Shown here: piece after piece, positions 18,337 through 27,577 of the stretch | Numbering within the stretch: position 1 is the stretch's first letter | Layout of the letters: every line of letters starts with the position of its first letter | Source: Acinetobacter larvae | GTDB lineage: Bacteria > Pseudomonadota > Gammaproteobacteria > Pseudomonadales > Moraxellaceae | DNA length: 64,000 bases | Direction of reading: 5' to 3' | Assembly (NCBI RefSeq): GCF_001704115.1 | Contig: NZ_CP016895.1 | Span: 1,550,001 to 1,614,000 of the forward strand | The notes under the pieces: generated by a model | What the model saw: only the letters and a program-made list of their open reading frames with translations | Databases searched by the model: none | What the model was told of the DNA's origin: nothing | Translations under genes and position numbers: made by a program

Positions 18337-19247
18337 TGGCTAAAGTGAACACAGTGAACCTCGGTTTCTGGGCTATTTTATTGGCTTCTATTTTTTGGGG
18401 AACGACCGGTACGGCCGCAGCCTTTGCACCCAACTTAAGCCCATTAACCATTGGCGCCGTTGCGATGGGGGGCAGTGGTCTATTACAAGCTTTGTTGGCA
18501 TGGCGGCATATAGCCGCTTTTCGTGATCAGATTCGCGCCAATATTGGACTGCTCATTTTGGGTGCCATATCTGTTGCGATTTATCCTTTGGCTTTTTATT
18601 CTTCTATGCATTTGGCGGGTATTACGGTTGGTACGGTCGTGTCAATTGGCAGTGCACCGTTGTTTAGTGCGGTGTTGGAATGGGCTTTTGAAAAGAAAAA
18701 ACTATCTCGGCGTTGGATTCTAAGTTTTATTTTTGGAGCATTGGGCATAGGTCTATTGACCTTGGCACAACAACCACAGCAAGCGCCACAGTTTTCAGAA
18801 AACCAGCTGCCATACCAACAATATTATGGCATTGCATTGGGCTTGTTGGCGGCACTGACTTATGCCTGCTATGCATGGGTCGCCAAAATGCTGATTTCTA
18901 AAGGTTTTCATAGTAAAGCTGCGATTGGTCTGGTTTTTGGCTGTGGCGCGATTTTATTAATTCCCATTGCAGTGATGACGGGAGGCAATATTTTCGATGC
19001 TCAGATCCATCTGTGGGTATTGTTGTATATGGTTTTTATTCCAATGTTCTTGGGATATTTATTATTTGGCTACGGCTTAAAAACCGTCCCAGCGAGTCAG
19101 GCTGTGACCCTCACCTTATTTGAACCTGTTGTTGCCGCAATATTTGCGATGTTGGTGGTAAAAGAGCAATTGTCTTTGTTGGGCTGGTGTGGCATTGCAC
19201 TCATTGGTCTATGTTTGATTTTACAGTCTAAAACGGCTGAGCAATAA
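18336..19247 (+). CDS. EamA/DMT-superfamily transporter
   Basis: A 303-residue inner-membrane protein with ten predicted helices built from two EamA repeats. The first repeat carries FWAILLASIFWGTTGTAAAFAP and the second begins near ALGLLAALTYACYAWVAK; VTLTLFEPVVAAIFAMLVVKEQLSLLGWCGIALI is the typical C-terminal signature. I use the ATG at 18336 that overlaps the regulator's stop; a TTG at 18333 is possible. Members export amino acids, metabolites or drugs; the substrate here is unknown. The TetR partner suggests inducible efflux. Confidence 0.88.
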   Translation: MAKVNTVNLGFWAILLASIFWGTTGTAAAFAPNLSPLTIGAVAMGGSGLLQALLAWRHIAAFRDQIRANIGLLILGAISVAIYPLAFYSSMHLAGITVGTVVSIGSAPLFSAVLEWAFEKKKLSRRWILSFIFGALGIGLLTLAQQPQQAPQFSENQLPYQQYYGIALGLLAALTYACYAWVAKMLISKGFHSKAAIGLVFGCGAILLIPIAVMTGGNIFDAQIHLWVLLYMVFIPMFLGYLLFGYGLKTVPASQAVTLTLFEPVVAAIFAMLVVKEQLSLLGWCGIALIGLCLILQSKTAEQ

Positions 19248-19267
19248 CATCGTTGTTAAGCACTCAG

Positions 19268-19289
19268 TTTTAAGACCTAAGTCTTAAAA
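19268..19289 (+). terminator. Hairpin after the EamA gene
   Basis: TTTTAAGAC (19268-19276) and GTCTTAAAA (19281-19289) form a perfect 9-bp stem around CTAA, about 20 bases after the EamA stop. The T-tract on the plus strand is poor, so termination strength is uncertain. Confidence 0.5.
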
Positions 19290-19320
19290 AAGGCATCTCA
19301 ACTTCGCTACATCCGCTATG

Positions 19321-19353
19321 AAAAAACACAGGCCGCTGGTAGCGACCTGTGTT
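19321..19353 (-). terminator. Intrinsic terminator downstream of mqo (minus strand)
   Basis: AACACAGG (19325-19332) pairs with CCTGTGTT (19346-19353), extended by CGCT/AGCG after one mismatch. The plus-strand A-run at 19321-19326 becomes the U-tract for leftward transcription, as expected for mqo. Confidence 0.75.
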
Positions 19354-19409
19354 GAGAGAAAAATAGCACTTATAAAAATAGCACTTATAGCATAAATACT
19401 GAGTGTGAA

Positions 19410-21068
19410 TTAATGTGCTGCTTCGGCATGATGCTGTACCGTAGCGGCAGCTTGCGCGGGTGCAGCGATTTGATGATTCACACGCGGGCTATAATTTAAA
19501 CCCAAGGTACTGCTGGTATATTGACGAACTTGGTCGAGTAATACCGGATCTTTACTCAAATCTTGATTATAAGATTTGATAATCTCATGTAATTTAGCAT
19601 TCCAAGGACCATTCACATATTGTGGGAATGCTTTTTCCAGTAAGCCCAACATAATATACGGTGAAGTTGATGCACCTGGAGAGGCACCCAATAATCCCGT
19701 TACGCTGGCATCTTTAGAGACAAAGATTTCAGTACCAAATTGTAGTTTGGCCTCTTTACCAGGTTCTTTTTTAATGATTTGAACACGTTGACCACCTTGT
19801 GATGGCGTCCAGTCTTCAATTTTTGCATCTGGGTAATATTTTTTCAATTCTTCGAATTGATCTTCTTTGGACATGGAAACTTGGCTCAGCAAGTATTTGA
19901 CTAAGTCTAAGTTCTGTACTCCGACTGCTGTCATCGCACCGACGTTATTTTTGTTGGTCGATTCAATCAGATCGAGTTGTGAACCATGTTTCAAGAATTT
20001 GTTGGAGTATGTTGCAAATGGACCAAATAAAACATATTTTTTACCATTCACATAACGTGTATCGATATGCGGAACAGACATCGGTGGTGCACCAAGTTCA
20101 GCACGACCATAGACCTTAGCGCTATGTTGTGCAGTAACTGCTGGATTGTCCGTCATTAAGAAGACGCCACCAATTGGGAAGCCGGCATATTGTTTGGTTT
20201 CTTCTAAGCCTGTCATTTGCAATAAACGTACCGCTGCACCGCCCGCACCAATAAAGACAAAACGTGTTTTGATATGACCTTCTTTGGCCGTTTTAAGATC
20301 TTTAAAACTGATGGTCCATGTTTTATCTTCGTTACGGCTAATACCGGTTACTTCTGTTGAAGTACTGAGCTTAAACTGAGGTTTGTTAGTGAGATTTTTG
20401 ATTAACTGTGTGGTGATTTCACCATAGTTAACATCTGAGCCCACATCCATGCGAGTCGCAGCAACTTTTTGGTTGGCTTCACGACCTTGCATGACCAAAG
20501 GTGCCCATTGTTTTAATTCGGCAGCGTTATCGGTGTATTGCATACCATAAAACAGAGGATTTTCAGTCATTGCTGCATAGCGCTTCTTAAGGAAATCTAC
20601 ATTATCTCCCCAAACAAAAGCGATATGTGGAACAGGATTGATAAAGCTTTTTGGATTACGTAGCACGCCTTCTTTCACTTGATAAGACCAAAATTGTTTA
20701 CTGATCTCAAACTGTGAAGCGGTATTAACGGCTTTGCTAATATCCATTTTGCCATCTTTTTCACTGGTATAATTCATTTCCATAAAGCCGGAATGACCTG
20801 TACCTGCATTGTTGAAAGCTTGGGAACTTTCTTGTGCAACTTGGTCCATCCGTTCAAACATCTGAATGGTCCAATTGGGCTGTAGCTCTTGTAAATAGGT
20901 ACCAAGGGTAGCACTCATAATACCGCCACCAACCAATACGACATCTACAACGGTCTCGTCTGCTGTATTTTTCACCGCTTTACTGGCAATAGGCCGATAT
21001 AAAAACGCGATGATCAAAATCAACAAAATGATCAAAATAATGACCAAATATTTGAGGAATTTTTTCAT
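19410..21068 (-). CDS. mqo: Malate:quinone oxidoreductase
   Basis: Mqo oxidises malate to oxaloacetate and passes electrons to the quinone pool, replacing or complementing NAD-malate dehydrogenase in the TCA cycle. The 552-residue protein begins with a hydrophobic segment (about residues 7-26), which should anchor it in the inner membrane. The FAD-binding motif [17 protein letters not shown] follows (about 42-58). Other family signatures are [14 protein letters not shown], a [13 protein letters not shown] stretch, and the C-terminal [24 protein letters not shown]. It is monocistronic with its own terminator. The His/Ala-rich C-terminus is unremarkable. Confidence 0.96.
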   Translation of the reverse strand: MKKFLKYLVIILIILLILIIAFLYRPIASKAVKNTADETVVDVVLVGGGIMSATLGTYLQELQPNWTIQMFERMDQVAQESSQAFNNAGTGHSGFMEMNYTSEKDGKMDISKAVNTASQFEISKQFWSYQVKEGVLRNPKSFINPVPHIAFVWGDNVDFLKKRYAAMTENPLFYGMQYTDNAAELKQWAPLVMQGREANQKVAATRMDVGSDVNYGEITTQLIKNLTNKPQFKLSTSTEVTGISRNEDKTWTISFKDLKTAKEGHIKTRFVFIGAGGAAVRLLQMTGLEETKQYAGFPIGGVFLMTDNPAVTAQHSAKVYGRAELGAPPMSVPHIDTRYVNGKKYVLFGPFATYSNKFLKHGSQLDLIESTNKNNVGAMTAVGVQNLDLVKYLLSQVSMSKEDQFEELKKYYPDAKIEDWTPSQGGQRVQIIKKEPGKEAKLQFGTEIFVSKDASVTGLLGASPGASTSPYIMLGLLEKAFPQYVNGPWNAKLHEIIKSYNQDLSKDPVLLDQVRQYTSSTLGLNYSPRVNHQIAAPAQAAATVQHHAEAAH

Positions 21069-21500
21069 AAATAAACCTTATGGTTTTCGAATTTGTTAGT
21101 TTAATTATTTAATGAAGCCCGACAATTGGTCATCCAAGTTTTTTGTAACTAAATTGTATAGTTTACGTTAAAAATCTAACAAAGGATAAGCAAGTCGCAG
21201 GTCTTGATTAAATTTCACGATATTTTTACTAAAACGTTACACCTTAGGGCGGTACAGGGTGGGCTACGAATATAGAGATTATTTAGATTGTTATTCGTAG
21301 CAGTTGGTGTTGAATTTTCATTGCCTTGGTCTGCGAAGCAGGTTAATTTGTCATTAGGATATTGCGGTATATTTAAGCAAAAATGACGGCACTATTATGA
21401 GCACATATTTCGCAAGATTTCAAATTGAATCGTATCGGAAGCATAACGAGATTGGCACAAGTATTGCTCAGCATAACAATGGATAGATTCATATATTATT
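21069..21500. other. Divergent promoter region of mqo and the glycine-riboswitch transcript
   Basis: About 430 bases without a gene. It must contain promoters for leftward mqo and for the rightward riboswitch RNA. A weak candidate for the latter is TTGGCA at 21452 with TAACAA at 21474 (16-base spacer), about 20-25 bases before the first aptamer. Nothing else distinctive was found. Confidence 0.35.
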
Positions 21501-21749
21501 GCAGAAGAGAGGCGTAATGAGCCCGCCGAAGGAGCAACAGCCCCGGAATCTCTCAGGCAAAAGGACTGTAATAATGATAACAATCTGGAGAGTAGTATTT
21601 TGTTCGTCGTATCAAAATACTCACCGAAGGGGAAGGGAATTTTCAGCTGATCTAAGCCGATTTAAATCAAGCATAGCGCTGAAGCATTGTCGAAGCTCTC
21701 AGGTAGCAGTGACAGATGGGGTGTGACTTGAAATGTTTTAACATTTCAA
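21501..21749 (+). promoter_or_regulatory. Tandem glycine riboswitch (two aptamers plus expression platform)
   Basis: Aptamer 1 (about 21501-21568) shows the conserved core: an AGAGA strand, GCCGAAGGAGCAA, then TCTCTCAGGCAAAAGGAC. Aptamer 2 (about 21585-21721) repeats it as CTGGAGAG, CACCGAAGGGGAAGG and GCTCTCAGGTAGCAGTGACAG, with an extended P2 hairpin (AGTATTTTG/CAAAATACT) and a long P3. The linker is short, as in cooperative glycine riboswitches. A perfect 8-bp hairpin TTGAAATG/CATTTCAA (21728-21749) follows and abuts the AGGAG ribosome site of the dehydrogenase gene. This suggests translational control, since no poly-U tract follows the hairpin. Glycine is the known ligand of the family. 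Confidence 0.93.
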
Positions 21750-21761
21750 AGGAGCATAAAT

Positions 21762-23027
21762 ATGACACATATCGTAGTCATTGGCGCAGGTATTACTGGT
21801 GTCACGACAGCCTACGAGTTGGCTTTATTAGGGTTTGAGGTTACGGTTATCGATCGACATCTGTATGTGGCAATGGAAACCTCTTTTGCCAATGGCGGGC
21901 AGTTATCTGCTTGTAATGCTGAGGTGTGGAATCAGAAGTCTACGGTGATCAAGGGACTAAAATGGATGGCGCAAAAAGATGCACCGTTGTTACTCAACCC
22001 CAGTTTTAGTGTACAAAAATATAGTTGGCTTATCGCTTTCTTAAGACATATCAAAGATTATCAAGCCAATACCTTAGAAACGGTACGTTTGGCTTTATTG
22101 GCGCGTGAACGTTTATTTGCAATAGCAGATCAGGAAGGTATTGATTTCGATTTAGAAAAACGCGGCATTCTACATTTTTTTCATAATCAGCAAGATTATG
22201 CGGTGGCAAGCAAAGTCAACCAGCTGTTGTGTCAGGGAGGATTACATCGTTATGCTGTCAGTGCTGAGGAAATAAAGCAGATCGAACCTGCCTTACAGCA
22301 AAACTATTACGGCGGTTTTTATTGTCCAGATGATGCTACCGGGGATATTCATAAATTTAGTGTGGGCTTGGCAAATGCCAGTCTAAAATATGGTGTTCAA
22401 TACCGTATGGGATGGCAAGTACAGCACATTGCGCCTGATTCTCAGCAGATCAATTCTCAGCAGATCAGCCTGACACTACAACCCAGTCCGGAACATGTGG
22501 CTGCTACTAGCCAAGACCTAGAATATCTACATGCCGATGCCATTGTCGTTTGTGCAGGTGTGGAAAGTTATCACTTGGCACAACAGTGCGGGGATCGGGT
22601 ACAGGTTTATCCAGTCAAAGGCTATTCAATTACCATTCAATTGCAAGATCAACAGAGCATTGCTGCTGCGCCGTGGGTGAGCTTATTAGATGAAGGTGCT
22701 AAGATTGTGACTTCTAGACTCGGTCAACAGCGGCTTCGGGTGGCGGGTACAGCTGAGTTTAATGGTTATAATCGAGATATTCGCGCAGATCGTATACAGC
22801 CACTAATTGATTGGGTGAATCAACATTTTAGGGTGTCGACCGAGCATGTTATTCCATGGGCAGGATTAAGACCGATGATGCCCAATATGCTGCCTGTAGT
22901 GGGTAAAGGTAAACAAAGGGGTATTTTTTATAATACAGGGCATGGTCATTTGGGCTGGACTTTATCTGCGGCAACAGCCGTGATGTTGGCACAAACGATT
23001 GCTCAACATTATCCGGCCCATACTTAA
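21762..23027 (+). CDS. DadA-like FAD-dependent D-amino-acid dehydrogenase / glycine oxidase family
   Basis: A 421-residue DAO-fold flavoenzyme. It starts with the FAD-binding dinucleotide motif HIVVIGAGITGVTTAYELALLG, continues with the DadA-typical SFANGGQLSACNAEVWN (about residues 41-57) and ends with WAGLRPMMPNMLPVVGKG...NTGHGHLGWTLSAATA. DadA enzymes deaminate small D-amino acids to keto acids and feed electrons to the respiratory chain. The tandem glycine riboswitch directly upstream points to glycine, or a glycine-related amino acid, as the physiological substrate or signal. AGGAG lies seven bases before the ATG. Not part of a dadA-dadX operon here, so catabolic DadA is less likely. Confidence 0.88.
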   Translation: MTHIVVIGAGITGVTTAYELALLGFEVTVIDRHLYVAMETSFANGGQLSACNAEVWNQKSTVIKGLKWMAQKDAPLLLNPSFSVQKYSWLIAFLRHIKDYQANTLETVRLALLARERLFAIADQEGIDFDLEKRGILHFFHNQQDYAVASKVNQLLCQGGLHRYAVSAEEIKQIEPALQQNYYGGFYCPDDATGDIHKFSVGLANASLKYGVQYRMGWQVQHIAPDSQQINSQQISLTLQPSPEHVAATSQDLEYLHADAIVVCAGVESYHLAQQCGDRVQVYPVKGYSITIQLQDQQSIAAAPWVSLLDEGAKIVTSRLGQQRLRVAGTAEFNGYNRDIRADRIQPLIDWVNQHFRVSTEHVIPWAGLRPMMPNMLPVVGKGKQRGIFYNTGHGHLGWTLSAATAVMLAQTIAQHYPAHT

Positions 23028-23205
23028 TCCTGTGCTTGCATAGATATATTGGATCGGACAATCTGAGGAATAATGAACTGGGAATAATTAAATCAGCTCA
23101 ATACCCGAATGCAATTAACCAGATGAGACAAGGTACGAGATGATATATAAGACCAGATATAAGACGATATAGCAGACAAAAGGATATATAAATATATAAA
23201 ATGAT

Positions 23206-23237
23206 AAAAATGCCCATAAAACAGTATGGGCATTTTT
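23206..23237. terminator. Bidirectional terminator between dadA-like gene and porin
   Basis: Perfect 13-bp stem AAAAATGCCCATA / TATGGGCATTTTT (23206-23218, 23225-23237) with a 6-base loop. It lies between two convergent genes and can end transcription from either side. Confidence 0.85.
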
Positions 23238-23263
23238 AATATGCTGTTTATTGCGAGCGTAGA

Positions 23264-24349
23264 TTAGAAACTGTAAATCATCCCTACACCAAATACAGTT
23301 TTCTTATCATCTTCTTTCAGCCAGTTACGTTTTTGTTGAGCCAATACTGCATAAAAACGCCCTTGTTTATTAAAGTTATAATCAAGACCTACACCATATT
23401 GGTCAATTTTACGGTCATCTTCATCCCATGATGTCTTAGCAGATTGATATTGACCTTTGACGGCCCAAGGTGTGCTTGGAACACGGTAAGTTGCTTGTAG
23501 AACCCAGGCTTTTTCATCCAAAGATGCCGCTGAAGTTTTTAAACCCAGTGCTTTTAATTGATCTTTAGACGGAGAATTGGACGGCTCGGTATATTGGTAT
23601 AAAGCACCGAGAGTTAATCCATCGACACCTATTTTGGTTAAATCCCAAGAGGTGGTAAAACGATAAGAATCTGATTCAATTTTGTCTGAGATATCAGAAG
23701 CATTATATTTACCTTGCACCCCGAAGTTACCGGCAATTGCAACGTTAAAACCAGCATCTTTATTGTCATAAACTAAAGATGTTGCTACGCCACTACCAAA
23801 ACCATTACGTTTTTTGGTGGTATATTTTGAGCTGTTGTCCTCACCCATCTCAGCCATTACATTAAAGCGTAATGGAATAGGGAGGAGGTTTTTGTCTGAT
23901 TCAAAACCAATAGCGTTTTTTAAGCGTTCTTCACCATACATGGTTTTGGTAATATCAAGGTTGGTGTCATCATTGAAGATGTCTTGGTTATCGCCTGCAA
24001 TGGTTTTAAGGTATGAGTCAAAATAACCTGCTTTTACTGTACCGATATCTTTAAACTTTAAGCCTAAATAACGGTTACGTGCGCTTAAGTCCGTATCTGA
24101 ACCTGAGCCATCTGTAGAGATAGACCATTCAGCCAAGTACACAACACCGATATTATCAGTAAGTTTTTCTTCCCCTTTGACCCCAATACGTGAAGCATTT
24201 GAATTTAATTGTGTTTGGTCATTGCCTTTAAAATCATTGTTATCGACTTGATTCAATGAAACGTTTAATTTTCCATATAGTGTAGGCGCTGCATGCGCTG
24301 CGCTAAAGCTAATTGATGCAACTGCTGCAGCGAGTAGCACTTTTTTCAT
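23264..24349 (-). CDS. Gram-negative general porin (porin_4 type)
   Basis: A 361-residue outer-membrane porin. The start at 24349 gives a clean signal peptide (MKKVLLAAAVASISFSAAHA) and has GGAGAG seven bases upstream; the longer frame from 24400 does not. The mature protein begins APTLYGKLNVSL and has alternating barrel strands with charged turns (SRIGVKGEEKLTDNIGVVYLAEW, YLGLKFKDIGTVKAGYFDSYL) and a C-terminal aromatic (GVGMIYSF), as needed for BAM-dependent assembly. It is monocistronic and distinct from the CarO and OprD families. Specificity is unknown. Confidence 0.9.
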   Translation of the reverse strand: MKKVLLAAAVASISFSAAHAAPTLYGKLNVSLNQVDNNDFKGNDQTQLNSNASRIGVKGEEKLTDNIGVVYLAEWSISTDGSGSDTDLSARNRYLGLKFKDIGTVKAGYFDSYLKTIAGDNQDIFNDDTNLDITKTMYGEERLKNAIGFESDKNLLPIPLRFNVMAEMGEDNSSKYTTKKRNGFGSGVATSLVYDNKDAGFNVAIAGNFGVQGKYNASDISDKIESDSYRFTTSWDLTKIGVDGLTLGALYQYTEPSNSPSKDQLKALGLKTSAASLDEKAWVLQATYRVPSTPWAVKGQYQSAKTSWDEDDRKIDQYGVGLDYNFNKQGRFYAVLAQQKRNWLKEDDKKTVFGVGMIYSF

Positions 24350-24779
24350 TGGGTTCTCTCCAAAAACATGTCCAAAATGGCACGAGCCTGATGTAATCAA
24401 TATTGAATAAACGAAAGCTTGTGGCGCTTACTCAACTTGCTAAGCAGTATCTGCAAGTTATGTGACGTAGCGGTGAACTTTCGATGACAGTTTGATGAAA
24501 TGAAACGTGAAAAAATGATGTCTAGTCTTGAAATAAGTGAGGTCTTTTTGTATTGCACAGCAGCATATGCCTTAAGCGTTTTCTAGTTTTTGATCCAATC
24601 TGGTTTTTGATCCAATAAGGTTGCGAATTCCTCAAGTTATGAGGTATGCCTACCAATATGCCTATAAACTATCAATGTGCCTATAAATAAGTATAGGCAC
24701 TATCTGGAAAATAAGGCGTATTTAAATGAAGGGGCTGGATGCTGATTGAGTTTGCACAATCAGCTTTGGTCGTAGCGGT
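24350..24779. repeat. Intergenic region with short tandem repeats and a hairpin
   Basis: Between the porin and the CdsA-like gene. GTTTTTGATCCAAT occurs at 24586 and 24603 (period 17). CAATRTGCCTATAAA occurs at 24654 and 24673 (period 19), and the second copy is part of a perfect hairpin GTGCCTATA / TATAGGCAC (24677-24685, 24692-24700). The hairpin may end leftward transcription of the lipid genes although no U-tract follows. The porin promoter must be at the left end. Confidence 0.5.
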
Positions 24780-25730
24780 TTAGTTCCACCAATAACGTAA
24801 AATATGGAAGAAAATGGGAGCAGAAAAGCAAATGGAGTCTATTCGGTCCAGCATGCCACCATGACCATGGATTAACTGCCCCCAATCTTTCACACCACGA
24901 TCACGTTTAATCGCAGACATAACCAAACCACCTAGGAAGCCAAAAATACAAACAATAAAACCGATTAACGCTGCTTGCCAATAATTAAAAGGTGTTAACC
25001 AGTGCATTGCCACACCCAATAAAGTCGCTAAGGCGATCCCGCCAACTAAGCCTTCGACTGTTTTAGAGGGGGACAGTGTTGGAGCAACTTTATGTTTCCC
25101 AAATAGTTTTCCGCAGACATATTGCAATACATCGGAGGTCTGTACCACCATGATGAGCCAAATCGCTAACCAGATTTTTTCTCCAGTAAAACCTGTGAGT
25201 TTGAGATTTAAAATAGCTGGAACATGCGCGATACAATAAACACAAACCATTAATCCCCATTGGATTTTGGCACTGCGTTCTAAAAAATGCGTAGTATCTT
25301 CTTGCTTTAAACTGGCAATTGGTATCAATAAAAAAACATAGAGTGGAATAAAAATTGAAGCCATTCCATACCAGTCGATATAAACCAGATAATATTGATA
25401 AGGAATAACAAAATAAAAACCCACCAAGAGTGGGAAATAATCGCCACGTCGTGTGGGTAGTAAACTAATAAATTCACGTAAAGCAAAAAAGGAAATAATG
25501 CCAAATAAAATAATAAATGCGATTTTACCTAAGAATACTGCGGCTGCTAAGACGATGAGCATAACCCACCATGCATTAATTCGTGCATTGAGATTATCTA
25601 TGACGGCTGAGCTTTTATTGTTTTGACTATTATTTTGACGTTTTTTAAGAATATAACCTACGCTTGAGGCAAATACTAAAATAGCGGCAAAGATGGCAAA
25701 GAGTACGTAACTTTGATGTAGATTATTCAT
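24780..25730 (-). CDS. Phosphatidate cytidylyltransferase (CdsA/YnbB-like)
   Basis: A 316-residue polytopic membrane enzyme of the CTP_transf_1 family, which makes CDP-diacylglycerol from phosphatidate and CTP. The family signature near the C-terminus is visible: KVAPTLSPSKTVEGLVGG followed by KRDRGVKDWGQLIHGHGGMLDRIDS. About eight hydrophobic segments precede it. It overlaps the upstream acyltransferase gene by 4 bases. This acyltransferase-cytidylyltransferase pairing resembles the E. coli ynb region rather than the essential cdsA locus next to uppS/dxr, so I treat it as an accessory paralogue (inference). Confidence 0.85.
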   Translation of the reverse strand: MNNLHQSYVLFAIFAAILVFASSVGYILKKRQNNSQNNKSSAVIDNLNARINAWWVMLIVLAAAVFLGKIAFIILFGIISFFALREFISLLPTRRGDYFPLLVGFYFVIPYQYYLVYIDWYGMASIFIPLYVFLLIPIASLKQEDTTHFLERSAKIQWGLMVCVYCIAHVPAILNLKLTGFTGEKIWLAIWLIMVVQTSDVLQYVCGKLFGKHKVAPTLSPSKTVEGLVGGIALATLLGVAMHWLTPFNYWQAALIGFIVCIFGFLGGLVMSAIKRDRGVKDWGQLIHGHGGMLDRIDSICFSAPIFFHILRYWWN

Positions 25731-26434
25731 GCTTGATGCTCAATATCTTTTAGTTTCAGTAGTTGCGCTGCAGCGTGGTCTAAAAATGCTTGTTTATCCA
25801 TGTCGAGCGTTACGGTTAAAGGCTCACCAAAAATAACCGTGGAGAGTAGGGGGAGAGGAATAAAAGAACCTTTGGGCATCACACGTTTTAAGTTGGAAAT
25901 CCAAACGGGGATAATTTCGATATCTGGGAATTGTTGATGAAGATGGTATAAGCCACTTTTAAACTTCAGCAGATCGACATCATCTTCTAAGTTGCGCGTG
26001 CCTTCGGGAAAGAAAATAATTGAAGATCCTTCGCTCAGTACGGTTTTAATCGGTGCTAAAGGGTCGGATAATTCACTATTTTGTTGACGCTGGCGTTGAA
26101 TGGTAACACCACAAAAAGTATCTTCAATTAAAAAACGTCGAAAACGATCTTTAGCCCAGTAATCTGAAGCTGCAATAGGGCGTGTTTCTTTGCGAATGGC
26201 TTTGGGCAGTGATGACCATAATAAGATAAAGTCAATATGGCTATTATGGTTGGCATAATAAATACGTTGTTTGGGTTCGGGTTGACAGCCGACCCACATA
26301 CTGCGTGCACCCGTAATAAAACGTGCACTGCGTCTGGTTAAAAAAGCAATAAAACGTGCTAATGATTGACTCATGACGTTATGTTTAGGAGCTGCTTTAT
26401 CTTTGCTGTCCCTAAGGTTGGAATGAGAGCTCAC
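25727..26434 (-). CDS. 1-acylglycerol-3-phosphate acyltransferase-like protein (PlsC family)
   Basis: A 235-residue acyltransferase. The catalytic HX4D motif is present in YYANHNSHIDFILLW (about residues 79-93) and the substrate-binding FFPEGTRN lies near residue 156. Such enzymes transfer an acyl chain to lysophosphatidate at the membrane. The GTG at 26434 has an AGGA a few bases upstream; an internal ATG at 26374 is an alternative start. It overlaps the CdsA-like gene by 4 bases, so phosphatidate made here could be passed straight to the cytidylyltransferase. Confidence 0.85.
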   Translation of the reverse strand: MSSHSNLRDSKDKAAPKHNVMSQSLARFIAFLTRRSARFITGARSMWVGCQPEPKQRIYYANHNSHIDFILLWSSLPKAIRKETRPIAASDYWAKDRFRRFLIEDTFCGVTIQRQRQQNSELSDPLAPIKTVLSEGSSIIFFPEGTRNLEDDVDLLKFKSGLYHLHQQFPDIEIIPVWISNLKRVMPKGSFIPLPLLSTVIFGEPLTVTLDMDKQAFLDHAAAQLLKLKDIEHQA

Positions 26435-26678
26435 AGCAATATCCTATGATGTGTATTATAAAATTTAAATGATTGTAGCATGTAGATATATTTCTAAAAA
26501 TTATTTTAGTATGTATGGCAATATGTCGATGGGCTTAATATTGTACCGTAATTTTAGCGTGTTGAAGCTGTATATATGTTCTAGGGTGGCTGCTTAAACG
26601 CTTATACTTAAACCCTTATAAAAGCTAGCTGTTCAATGGCTCTGTATTGTTCCAATATAGAGCCATGACGAGATGTGT

Positions 26679-27278
26679 TTATTTAGATAGCCAGCCCCGA
26701 TGAATAAATGGGCGAAAAATAAGGTGGTAGATATAAAGGCTATAATGCATGATTGGTCCTTGGCAATATGGCCAAACATAATGCACCACATAACTACAGC
26801 ATGCAGTGACCATTAGTGCACCGAACATATCAAATGGAAAGTGTACGCCAACATAAATACGTGACCACGCCATTAGAAAAGTCGTTGCACCAAGTATAAT
26901 GGCAATGGCATATTTTTTTGCCAATAAAAAACTAAATAATACCGAACTAAATATCAACATATGGTTGCTTGGAAAAGAATAGGTTGCCGCGTGTTCGATG
27001 AGGTTTTGCCCAACACCTAAAACAAAAGGTCTAGGATGTGGATAAACTAAAGAAATCAAATAACCTACCAAGAGGGCAATAGCACAATTGATCATGGCTT
27101 TTAGTGCTAAAGATTTCTGCGTATATTGTCCAAATGCCCAATAAGCCAATAAAAAAATCGCCAGCAAATAAAGCGTATCTTTTGCCAGAAAAATGGCTAA
27201 ATGAATATCAAAATTTGAAGCGCTAATCGGTGCATTGATATATTGAAAAAGTGTGATATTGAGGTGTTCGAGCGACAT
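26679..27278 (-). CDS. PAP2-family membrane phosphatase, BcrC-like undecaprenyl-diphosphatase candidate
   Basis: About 199 residues, with five to six membrane helices. The three PAP2 motifs are present: KX6RP-like YPHPRPF (near residue 93 of this start), SFPSNH, and SRIYVGVHFPFD. The catalytic histidines in the second and third motifs are intact. PAP2 proteins of this size and order (BcrC, YbjG) recycle undecaprenyl diphosphate for peptidoglycan and surface polysaccharide synthesis. I prefer the ATG at 27278 (start MSLEHLNI); upstream in-frame ATGs at 27296, 27323 and 27347 exist. It shares a strand with the lipid pair downstream but is about 240 bases away. Confidence 0.8.
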   Translation of the reverse strand: MSLEHLNITLFQYINAPISASNFDIHLAIFLAKDTLYLLAIFLLAYWAFGQYTQKSLALKAMINCAIALLVGYLISLVYPHPRPFVLGVGQNLIEHAATYSFPSNHMLIFSSVLFSFLLAKKYAIAIILGATTFLMAWSRIYVGVHFPFDMFGALMVTACCSYVVHYVWPYCQGPIMHYSLYIYHLIFRPFIHRGWLSK

Positions 27279-27577
27279 ATTTTCCCAGCAAGGCATAGTA
27301 AAATAGTCCCGTATTATAGCCATGCGCCCAGCTTTATCTTGTATCACAGCGAGAATATTACAAAAATATTAAAATTTTGCTTATTTTGTCGGCATATTGC
27401 TATTTTAAGTCTATAAGTTAGCCAGTTACTGTGCGTTATCTCTTAAAATTTGTGCATTATTCCAGTGTATAAGCGGTTTTTTATCACAAAATATAAAATC
27501 CATCTCAGTTAAAAACTTGCTCTGTTGTACCAGCCCGATTAGCATAATGCTGCGTTCAACTTTTAATTTCATTGATT

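Noticed and set aside
21570..21590. Fur-like AATGATAACAATC sequence upstream of the DadA-like gene
   Set aside because: It is the linker between the two riboswitch aptamers, and only half of the Fur pattern is present.
21499..21726. 75-codon plus-strand frame in front of the DadA-like gene
   Set aside because: It falls entirely within the tandem glycine riboswitch, whose conserved RNA core explains the sequence.
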